Shown here in pieces: positions 57,271 through 64,000 of a stretch of 64,000 nucleotides of DNA (positions within the stretch are counted from its first letter, which is position 1; each line of letters begins with the position of its first letter). Below the pieces are notes generated by a model. The model had not been told where the DNA came from. It saw only the letters and a program-made list of their open reading frames with translations, and made no database searches. The position numbers and the translations under genes are program-made. This stretch comes from Cristatella mucedo (Eukaryota; Bryozoa; Phylactolaemata; Cristatellidae), in contig WPIO01000097.1 in the NCBI GenBank assembly GCA_009760855.2, forward strand, positions 122,001 to 186,000, read 5' to 3'.

Positions 57271-58188
57271 CCTACACCTTTTTCATTACTAAATTCAAAT
57301 AATTTTCCCCTTATAACCTGCGGGTCTTCTTCAATCAGAATTGTAGGTAAACTAGCTTCTATAGCGTTTGAAAATGAAGGTAAACTAGTTTCTGTAACAC
57401 TTGTAGCAGGTAAACTAGTCTTCCTCTTTGGAGTACAAGTAGCGATTGGTGGTAAACTAGTTTCATCTTTCAATTCTTTTATATTTGATTTTTCCATCTT
57501 TGGAGTACCAGTAGATAGATTAATTCGAAGACTTTTTGCTACTTTTTTTTGAACACCATCAAGAACTTTTCTTATTTCTGGATTAACTGCATGTGTCTTT
57601 ACTTGATTTACTCTACTAATTTCTCTTTTTGCTTTCCCAGATGCATAATTAATTTCTTTTTTCAAAACGGTAGAAATATCTTGTGGTGCTTTAAGTTCTA
57701 TTGCCTTTTCCATTAGTTTATTACTTTCCATTTAAATAAATAATAGATCCTAGCTGCTTAAACAGCCTCCTTTTGTATAGCGACAGAAGAGCTTTTACGG
57801 CTGTCACCACCGTTTGCAGTGGCGATAAAGGATCGCCCACCGCAGGAATCGAACCCACGACCTCGGGACCGAGGTCATGAAAGCAACCGCCTTACCCAGT
57901 GTGCCATCACGGCTGAATTGCAAGTGTCGGTCTTATTACTTTAAGTTTTTCAACATCAACTTTACCTAAATTATTTTTTTATTTTTCTAAAGCACGTTCA
58001 TTTAGTTTATGTTCTACTTGATCTCTAGCAGCCATTTCAGCTTCAATTCTTGCCATCTCTTCATTGTTGCTAAGTATACTTGCCTTGCGTAATTTTTCCA
58101 AATTGTCAAGTAAGTTTTCTAAATCAAGTGCTTCTTGAACACCTTCGTAAGGTCTATTTTTCCTTTGATATAACTTTCCGTTTACCAT
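57267..58188 (-). CDS. Hypothetical Lys/Glu-rich viral protein, interrupted by a SINE
   Basis: It starts at 58188 (MVNGKLYQRKNRPYEGVQEA). A coiled coil follows (DLENLLDNLEKLRKASI, EEMARIEAEMAARDQVEHKL), with an in-frame TAA after RALEK, up to about 57917 where a SINE is inserted. Protein-like sequence resumes at about 57731 (MEKAIELKAPQDISTVLKKE) and ends at TGA 57267. The C-terminal part has four copies of a TSLP/ASLP motif (DETSLPPI, RKTSLPAT, TETSLPSF, EASLPTIL). I infer one gene because the two halves share strand and composition and the break coincides with the SINE. They could be two genes. Function unknown; perhaps a tegument-like or scaffold protein. Confidence 0.45.
57740..57916 (-). 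repeat. SINE family A inside the viral gene
   Basis: Minus-strand copy: GCCGTGATGGCACACTGGGT, GACCTCGGTCCCGAGGTCGT, GGGTTCGATTCC, GTGACAGCCGTAAAAGC and AGGCTGTTTAAGCAGCTAGG. The same family occurs at five host loci to the left. It is direct evidence of germline residence of the virus. Confidence 0.85.
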
Positions 58189-58218
58189 TCCTTTCCTATT
58201 AAGTATTAAAAATAGTTA

Positions 58219-58867
58219 TTAGTTGCTTTCCTTCTTCATCAACAGATCAAAATCTTCCCTCATCCTCAGTTTTGGTTAAGTCTATAACACAATATCAAAA
58301 TCTTTTCCTAGTATAGAATCAACCAAATATTTGAATTGTTTTCTATCTATATCACCAACATATGACTCACGAATATATTCAATATCATTATTGTTTTGTT
58401 TGAATATTATAATCCAATTTATATTATTCCTAATTTCTCGTTTGGGTATTCTTGTAAATCCTTGAGCAAGATAGAATACATCCATTCTGTTATGTCTTCC
58501 TCTAGTAAAATAATCTAATATCATTGTTTGATCTTCTGACATAAGATCATCTAAAACAACAACATTTCTACAATTCTTATACGAGTCAACATCCGGCATT
58601 TCATCTATTCCAATAATCCAAACGAAAGAAGGATTACCTTTTGTCATTTTTATAAATCCTCGATAGCGGTTGGTCTAAACTTGTTGCGATAATAGTACAA
58701 GCATCATACTTAAACCTTCCTAAAAATACCCAATTCAATATTAACTGAGATTTACCACTTCCACTTGGTCCTAAAACTAACGCTCTAATTGGTACTTTAG
58801 GTAACGGATCTTGGTGTCCAGTAGCAATATCTTGACCGAAATTAAAAGCTTTAACTTTTAAAGACAT
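58219..58867 (-). CDS. A32-type DNA packaging ATPase (broken)
   Basis: It would drive genome packaging into capsids. The start at 58867 is preceded by AATATAGA. Walker A is LVLGPSGSGKSQLIL (residues 33-40 GPSGSGKS). After a frame change in an A run near 58650 the protein continues with PSFVWIIGIDEMPD, Walker B NVVVLDDLMSE, then RGRHNRMDVFYLAQGFTRIP and INWIIIFKQNNNDIEYI, all typical of the FtsK/HerA-like family in Polinton-type viruses. At the end KDFDIVL is followed by in-frame TAG and TAA, and protein-like sequence (PKLRMREDFDLLMKKESN) then runs to a tandem TAA TAA at 58216-58221. Divergent from the protease gene. Confidence 0.88.
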
Positions 58868-58895
58868 TCTATATTAATTTTTTATATTTATAGAT
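58868..58895. promoter_or_regulatory. Divergent promoter between ATPase and protease genes (28 bp)
   Basis: TCTATATTAA adjoins the minus-strand start, and TATTTATAGAT adjoins the plus-strand start. Each start codon thus has its own TATA element within a few bases. No other regulatory sequence can fit. Confidence 0.55.
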
Positions 58896-59558
58896 ATGGA
58901 GATTTATTGCATGAAGTGTAAGAGACCAACTGATACAATCTATGAAGAGTATGTTGAAGTAGATAGCGCAAAAGGATTAAGAGGAATGGAAAAAGGAATT
59001 TTTACAATTTGCAATAAAAAGAAATCAAAATTCGTTAGGCTAAGAAGTACTCCAGTTGCTGTTGGTGAAGGGTCTTTATCTCAAGGAAGAAGGATTGAAA
59101 GAAGTGTTGGTGAAGGATCTTTATCTCAAGGAAGAAGGATTGGAAAAGGAGCAAATGAACAACAAATAATTAATGAGATTAAGAGTACGATAGACAAGCT
59201 AAAAAAAAGTAAAATCATCAGCTTTGACTGATATAGAAATAAATAATTATATAAAAGAATTATTTATAACAAATTTAGAGGTGTTTTTGCAAGAGATGAA
59301 CAAACAAAACCATTAGAGAATGAATGTCTTATTTGTAATGCAGGGGAATCAGATCTTTTAATATACCATTGGGTAACACTTAAAAAAGGTGATAAGTGCT
59401 TTTACTTTGATTCATTTGGAGCTCCACCAATGCCAGAGGTAATAAGTTACTTTGGTGATATACCATCTTTTCAAACGTTTCAACTGCAAAAGTTCAATCA
59501 AAAAGATTGTGGTAGAAGGTGTTTAATCTTCTTAAAACGAATGGAATTAATTAACTGA
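58896..59558 (+). CDS. Zinc ribbon fused to adenain/Ulp1-like maturation protease (broken)
   Basis: Adenovirus-type proteases mature virion proteins. The N-terminal zinc ribbon-like part is YCMKCKRPT ... GIFTICNKKKSKFV, in which the first Cys of the second pair is replaced by Phe. A linker holds a 45-bp tandem duplication encoding VGEGSLSQGRRIERS-type units. The protease domain has FRGVFARDEQ, the catalytic His in IYHWVTL, Asp in CFYFDSFGAPP, the oxyanion Gln region FQLQKFNQ and the catalytic Cys in KDCGRRC. Frame changes near 59205 and 59270 (an A run and a T run) separate linker and protease. After LKRMELIN a TGA is followed by FWNNDGIINLI and TAA, so the end is ambiguous. The order and divergent ATPase neighbour are standard for Polinton-type viruses. 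Confidence 0.85.
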
Positions 59559-59618
59559 TTTTGGAACAACGATGGGATTATTAATTTAATTTAAACATTT
59601 TATTTCCCCTTTTTGGAA

Positions 59619-60090
59619 ATGGAAATCCAAAATAGGAAATTCGCAGTTCTTGAAAATGCTGTTATTATTCCAAACGAAAAACCAGCTAGAGTTGATATTG
59701 AAGAGAAGGTTTCTAAAGATTCTAAACCTTACTTTAACACATGGGTGAACATTACTGACGAGATGATGCCTTCACTTCTTGTAGAAAGATCAAGTAAGAA
59801 ACTTGAATTTGTTGGTTATGATTTGTCTCAAAGATCTACAGTTGGAATAAGAATTGATTTTAGTGTTAAAGCAAGCATATTCCTCGATAAAAAAAACTGA
59901 AGTTCAACAGTATTGCTGATGTAGTTCAAAAACTTGGAGCTGACTTTTCTATAACAGGTGTTCTTGATGTGATTTATGTAACTAAAGATACTTACAACTC
60001 TGAAAAAAGGCTTGTATTAGATTAAAAGTTGATCAAGTTAAAGTTTATAATTCAGGTAAGCGAAGTGAATTCAATCCTGCTGATTATTAG
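59619..60090 (+). CDS. Possible single-stranded DNA-binding (OB-fold-like) protein (broken)
   Basis: The start is chosen at ATG 59619. The first 93 codons read with many beta-type residues (VKASIFLDKK at the end). The frame changes in the A run at about 59890, continues as FNSIADVVQKLGADFSITGV and LDVIYVTKDTYNSEKRLV, and changes again near 60020 to give VKVYNSGKRSEFNPADY before TAG 60090. A total of about 157 codons, a small beta-rich protein with a charged acidic/Tyr end, is like viral SSB proteins. This is inference from composition and I cannot see a diagnostic motif. It has no TATA element next to its start, unlike its neighbours. Confidence 0.4.
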
Positions 60091-60140
60091 AATAAAAAAC
60101 AATAAAAAAAATAAAAATGTAGTTAGATTAGTTAATTTGT

Positions 60141-60905
60141 TTATATCTTTTTTCTACTGATATCTAAAATTCTATCAACAAAGCCACGGGCATAATTTTT
60201 TATCTCATTCAAGCTTGCAGGATTGTTTACTTTATCGCTTAAGAAATCGGTTGCAAATGAATCGTTTAACATTCCACCAATACCCAAACCTAATTTTGCT
60301 TTTGCTGCCATGACTGCTGCAACCGTTTTAGCATCTTCGCGAACATAAGCAGGCTGTTTAGGGTAAAGTGCAATACGAGCAGCACTCTCTGCCAGTACAA
60401 GGTCGGATAAATTTTGTATTTCTGTTCGTTTTGGTTCTGACATTCCTCCTGTTTCTGTGAAAGTATGATCATGAATAAGTTCGCGATTATCAAGATCATT
60501 GACTCCTTGGTACCCTTCCTCCATCCTTTTAGTAAATTTTGTTCCTGGTCCGGCATAACTATATCTATTAGTATTATTAAATGAACCGTTTGGAACAAAT
60601 TTTGATTTTACGTTATTTGGTAATTTCAAGTGAAATTCCCTTCCACCGGATAACTTTTTTATAATATCCACAATACCTGAACCTTGCCTTCTATTTGCCT
60701 TCAACTGTTTAAGACTAAGATTCAATTGCATTCCTACTCCTTTTGTTTTATACTTTTCTATTCTTTTACGTTGAGTATCTGTTACAAGAATAGATTTAGT
60801 GCCATTTAAATCACTATTCTTTAATCTTATAGAGATTGGTTCTTTTGATTTATGAATTAGATCAATATGATGATCAGATAGATCAAGTTTGACTTCTTGA
60901 TTCAT
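60141..60905 (-). CDS. PX-like virion protein with phospholipase A2-like domain, intact frame
   Basis: A 254-codon uninterrupted frame with TTATATAGA directly before ATG 60905. Residues 1-75 contain two Polinton PX-type repeats (DLSDHHIDLIHKSKEPISIR; VTDTQRKRIEKYKTKGVGMQ). Residues 91-180 resemble the parvovirus/adintovirus-type secreted PLA2 domain: calcium loop YSYAGPGTKF (119-122 GPGT), GYQGVNDLD and the catalytic pair HD at 145-146 in LIHDHTF, then a helix with DLVLAESAARI. In such viruses this activity is thought to help membrane escape during entry. The usual HDxxY is HDHTF here, so the supporting Tyr is Phe. Notably it has no in-frame stop or frame change, unlike most neighbours. It converges with the SSB-like gene. 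Confidence 0.7.
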   Translation of the reverse strand: MNQEVKLDLSDHHIDLIHKSKEPISIRLKNSDLNGTKSILVTDTQRKRIEKYKTKGVGMQLNLSLKQLKANRRQGSGIVDIIKKLSGGREFHLKLPNNVKSKFVPNGSFNNTNRYSYAGPGTKFTKRMEEGYQGVNDLDNRELIHDHTFTETGGMSEPKRTEIQNLSDLVLAESAARIALYPKQPAYVREDAKTVAAVMAAKAKLGLGIGGMLNDSFATDFLSDKVNNPASLNEIKNYARGFVDRILDISRKKI

Positions 60906-60981
60906 TCTATATAAATTAAATTATTTTAAGTATAGAGTAATGAATATTATATTGAACAATTAAAAAGTATTGTACACTAAA

Positions 60982-61533
60982 ATGGATCAAGATGAAGTTG
61001 CTAAATTATATGAAAGAGTTAAGGACTCATTTGATTATAATGCTTTTACTGGAAAATTTACTCATAAGGCTAGACGACAGAGAGTAACACTTGGTTCAGA
61101 AGCAGGTGCAATAAATACTTCTGGATATAGGCAAATAAGAATTTAGGGAAAAACATACTACGCTCATAGGTTAGTGTGGTTAATTATGACTAGTAAATTT
61201 CCTTGACATGAGATAGATCACATCGATAATAATAAACTAAACAATCGTTTCGAAAATTTACGTGAAGCAACTCATTCAGAAAATCAAAGAAATAAACCAA
61301 AACGAAAAGGTCTATCATCTGATTTAATTGGTGTCTCCTTTCATAAAATAGCAAACAGATATAGAGTCTATATTAGAATAGATGGAGATAATACAAATCT
61401 CGGATATTTTGACGAACAAGAAAAAGCTGCTTATGCTCACGATATTACAGCAATCCGTCTAAGCATTTAATTTGCAAAACTAAACTTTAAATATAATCTA
61501 ACAGAAGATAAGAAGAATTGTTCGTTACACTGA
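60982..61533 (+). CDS. HNH endonuclease with C-terminal AP2 domain (in-frame stops)
   Basis: HNH-AP2 proteins are selfish homing endonucleases found in phages and large DNA viruses. The N-terminus is the NUMOD4/HNH-type lead-in (GAINTSGYRQIRI, TYYAHRLVW). The HNH core is HEIDHIDNNKLNNRFENLRE followed by ATHSENQRN. The AP2-like part is IGVSFHKIANRYRVYIRI and LGYFDEQEKAAYAHDITAIR, ending FAKLNF. Three in-frame stops occur in otherwise perfect frame: TAG after RQIRI, TGA after SKFP (immediately before HEIDH) and TAA after IRLSI. No frameshift is needed anywhere, which makes this the cleanest example of the stop-codon pattern in the element. Confidence 0.8.
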
Positions 61534-61543
61534 CTATTAGTTT

Positions 61544-63168
61544 TTACATCTCTTTTTTAAGTTCATCTCTTAATTTAATCACTTCATTATATATTTCTTC
61601 TTGGCTTTTACCTTGTGCAAATAAATTTGCAAGAAGCATTGCACTTTCCGCCTTATAATCACACGTTTTAGACCCTCCAACTGTTGAAGCTTCTACTTTT
61701 TTATGTCTCGTTTTAAATCTTTACTATAGCTATCACCTCCTTTTTCTACAAGCTCTCTTCCTTTATTAAGGTAAGTCAATCTGTTTTTAACTTCCGAATT
61801 CTATACTTTATCACTTAGATCTATGTCAACACCCTTATCAAGTAGTTCTATCATGTTTGTCAAGTCTACAGTAGCATTATTTAATCTTTCACTTTGAAGT
61901 GATAAAGCACTCATTCTTTCTTCATGAGTATTCATTTTAGTTGCTCAAGCAGTATACATTGTAGTGTCCACTATCTTTTTTATCAATCCAGCTACAGCTA
62001 CCGGGATAGAAACGGCTAAACCAACTGTTCCTGTTACACTTGCAATACTTGCAATAATTTCTGGAATAGCAGGTAGAAAACCTCTCATTTCAAGAAAGTT
62101 CTCCTTCCAAGCGATTGGATCTAGTTGTGTTGCATCCCAAGAAACTTCTTCTCCAAATGTATCAGATAAAAACTTACTAGGGTAAAGATACCAATCACTC
62201 TTTGCTTTCTCTGCTTCTAATAATATCTCATTGATGTAAAAACCTACTTCTAAACTTGCAACCATCTTTGAGAGTCCTTCTTTTTTATCTGCCATTGTTT
62301 TCCAGAACACTTGACCATACTTAACAGAAGCAACATCATCAACAATTTTTTTTATGAACAAACCAAGATCTACTATTCCTGTTACTCCTGATAGAAAACC
62401 TCCTAGAACTTTAGTAGCAGTTCCAATGACTTTAAACGATTGTAACACCTTTGGAACAATCTTTTCTATCTTGTTTGAAGCTTGTAAAGATATTTTAATA
62501 ATAATAATACTACTACTAATAATAATGATACTGTACTTGATAAAGCGCCCTCAGAGAACTTAATCTCTTTCTAGGCGCTTTACATTTGCTGCAAAGGGAA
62601 ATGCAATTGAATGGTAAGTGAAATCATGCTTGAAAAACAAACAAAATGAATAACATGGTTAGGGGCGACATGCAAATGTGGTTAGTGGCAGCATGCACAG
62701 TGTCAGCACGCATAAGCACGTGAATGACGAATCACAGGGACCCACTTAAGGCTGTCTTAAATAGGTGTGTTTTTTAGTTCTTTTTAAATGTGGTCAAGTC
62801 AGGGGATGTTCTGACGCAAGTCGGGAGGGAGTTCCAGGCTTTGGGAGCATACGAACTAAATGCACGGTCTCCAAAGGATTTGAGATTTATACGAGGTATT
62901 AGTAGACCGTTGGATTCCGAAAAGCGGGTGGTACGATGCTTGGCATGATGGGGGAGTATGTCGGAGAGATAGGCTGGAGCCATAGAATGAAGGGACCTAA
63001 AAGTGAGCGACAAAACCTTGAAGTCAAATTCATAGCAACTTTAGGTACTAACTTTATAACTGCTTTCGAACCAACTTCTGTTGCAGTTGTAACATCAGAC
63101 ACTACTTCTTTTGTTGTATCAACCCCTTCTTTTATACTATCAACTCCTTTACCTTTTTTATTCTTCAT
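61544..63168 (-). pseudogene. Hypothetical viral protein with hydrophobic segments, split by LINE-1f
   Basis: No family was recognised. It starts at 63168 right after TATAATAT (KGVDSIKEGVDTTKEVVSDV) and is cut by LINE-1f at 62495-63027. It resumes as KVIGTATKVLGGFLSGVTGI and FIKKIVDDVASVKYGQVFW, then has two glycine/alanine-rich hydrophobic stretches (IPEIIASIASVTGTVGLAVS, IPVAVAGLIKKIVD), and ends with a charged helical part (ERMSALSLQSERLNNATVDL; KSQEEIYNEVIKLRDELKKE). In-frame TGA after TTMYTA and TAG after LSDKV continue without frame loss. A frame change in an A run lies near 61700. Hydrophobic hairpins suggest membrane association, possibly a virion membrane-active protein. Confidence 0.5.
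62495..63027 (-). mobile_element. LINE-1f 3' fragment in the hypothetical membrane gene
   Basis: The tail is TAATAATAATACTACTACTA, then AAAGCGCCCTCAGAGAAC and the C-terminal remnant (SFGDRAFSSYAPKAWNSLPT, FRSLHSMAPAYLSDIL on the minus strand). The 5' truncation is at ACAAAACCTTGAAGTC. It is closely similar to the copies at 36.4, 42.1 and 25.4 kb. Confidence 0.88.
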
Positions 63169-63203
63169 ATATTATAAGTGAATAGAAAAAGTTAGAAAGA
63201 TTA

Positions 63204-64000
63204 ATGGATTTATTTAAAGTGACCTTAACGCAAATGAAAATAGAGTAACTAATATAGGTTTTCCTGTTAATGATAGAGATGCAATAAAATTAGATTACGG
63301 GTTTAGTACAAACTTTGGAGGTAGTACTGCTACTAATGTTACTGGTGATTTAGCAACTGTTTCAAAATTATCAGGATTACTTCCAAAGACCGGTGCAACG
63401 ATGACCTCACAGTTGAATTGTAAGAATGTTATTGGTATATCAAGTAATTCTGCTGACGGGACTGTATACAGTGATTTAAGACCGTATACAGTTATTAACT
63501 ATGGACTATTAAAGAATATGACACAAGTGTTTCAAGGTAAAGCAACAGCAAGTATGAATATGGGTGGGAAGAATATTACTAACTTAAAAGACTCTGACGT
63601 TGTAACAAAACAATATGTAGATAGTGCTAAGCAAGTAAAATTTAGATATTTAGGAGCAAGTTCTAGTACTTATCCCACTGTATTTTATTTTGATATGTTA
63701 GGTTTGAGTATTACTGCTAATGGTAGTAGTGGACCAAGTTTTTCATTACAACAAATTACACCAGGAGAGAGACCACTTATACACCAACAATTAGGAAAAA
63801 CAATAGGATTTGTAACTAATCTTAAAACATTCTTTCCAGGAGTATTACCTAACTTTTGAATGGTAAGTGGAAAAATGTATGCAACTGGCAAAACAAATTC
63901 TTATGTAGAGTTAACTAGTGATCATACTTATGGAGTTAGTGGTACTCTAGTTTTAATAATTAATATTGATGGAACATGTACTTAAGCTATTGATAAGTTT
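63204..64000 (+). CDS. Second fibre-like virion protein, runs off the window
   Basis: It starts at ATG 63204, and the frame changes once in an A run near 63220. It then reads through SDLNANENRVTNIGFPVNDR, followed by DAIKLDYG, and later NMGGKNITNLKDSDVVTKQY followed by VDSA, the same N..I.NL..P....DA..K.YVD shaft repeat as the 41.4-43.5 kb gene. The C-terminal part (GLSITANGSSGPSFSLQQIT, PGERPLIHQQLGKTIGFVTN) is beta-rich and different from the first fibre, as expected of receptor-binding heads. An in-frame TGA after LPNF (63858) continues with MVSGKMYATGKTNSYVELTS, and a TAA appears near 63985. Its end lies near or beyond 64,000. Confidence 0.65.

Noticed and set aside
59221-59280. TGA and TAA in the protease linker as further examples of reassigned stops
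   Set aside because: They occur where the frame has shifted between two homopolymer runs. The alternative frame is stop-free there, so they are not evidence of recoding.
39442-64000. Contaminating phage or bacterial contig joined to animal DNA
   Set aside because: Host LINE and SINE families lie inside the viral genes, and the gene set is of animal Polinton type, not phage type, apart from the fibre-like repeats.

Overview
This is nuclear DNA of an animal, probably an invertebrate. The left 39.4 kb is ordinary host DNA. It carries an intron-rich LARP4/LARP4B-type gene on the + strand (exons from 2719 to 16194, standard code, GT-AG introns), then about 23 kb of intergenic DNA. Two non-LTR retrotransposon families (called LINE-1f and LINE-2f here) and two tRNA-derived SINE families recur throughout. 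The only other candidate host gene is a small secreted, cysteine-containing protein on the minus strand (34001-34726). The phylum cannot be fixed from the sequence.

At about 39,442 the composition changes abruptly from GC-rich host DNA to AT-rich, gene-dense DNA that runs to the right edge. I read this as an endogenous Maverick/Polinton-type (adintovirus-like) double-stranded DNA virus. It has an rve integrase, an A32-type packaging ATPase, an adenain/Ulp1-like protease fused to a zinc ribbon, a double-jelly-roll major capsid protein (MCP), three paralogous penton-like proteins, a YqaJ-type exonuclease, a PX/phospholipase A2-like virion protein, an HNH-AP2 endonuclease, two phage-fibre-like proteins and several unknowns. 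No DNA polymerase B is visible; the element continues past 64,000. Host LINE and SINE copies sit inside the viral genes, so it is chromosomally integrated and not a separate contaminating replicon.

Layout of the viral part: left foldback 39442-39560; SLATT-like membrane protein; integrase and zinc protein firing divergently from a 10-bp gap; fibre gene split by a LINE; YqaJ; MCP; basic coiled-coil protein; penton-like 1, 2 and 3; two unknown genes; ATPase; protease; SSB-like; PX-PLA2; HNH-AP2; membrane protein split by a LINE; second fibre. Between 42.36 and 55.46 kb, block A (LINE, fibre start, YqaJ, MCP 3' part) is present twice in direct orientation. Block B (MCP 5' part, core protein, penton-like 1 and 2) is present twice in inverted orientation. 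The blocks are joined by three arrays of a 24-bp minisatellite that lies inside the MCP reading frame. The copies differ mainly in homopolymer length, which points to assembly or sequencing artefacts or to a very recent rearrangement.

Two unusual properties run through the viral genes. First, most start codons sit directly behind a TATA(G/T)A element, often 0-7 bases away. Second, many genes contain in-frame TGA where Trp is expected and TAA/TAG where Gln is expected, while catalytic motifs remain intact. This could be transition-driven nonsense decay or, more interestingly, an ancestral reassigned or dual-use stop code. Overlapping ATGA gene junctions show that TGA also serves as a real terminator.
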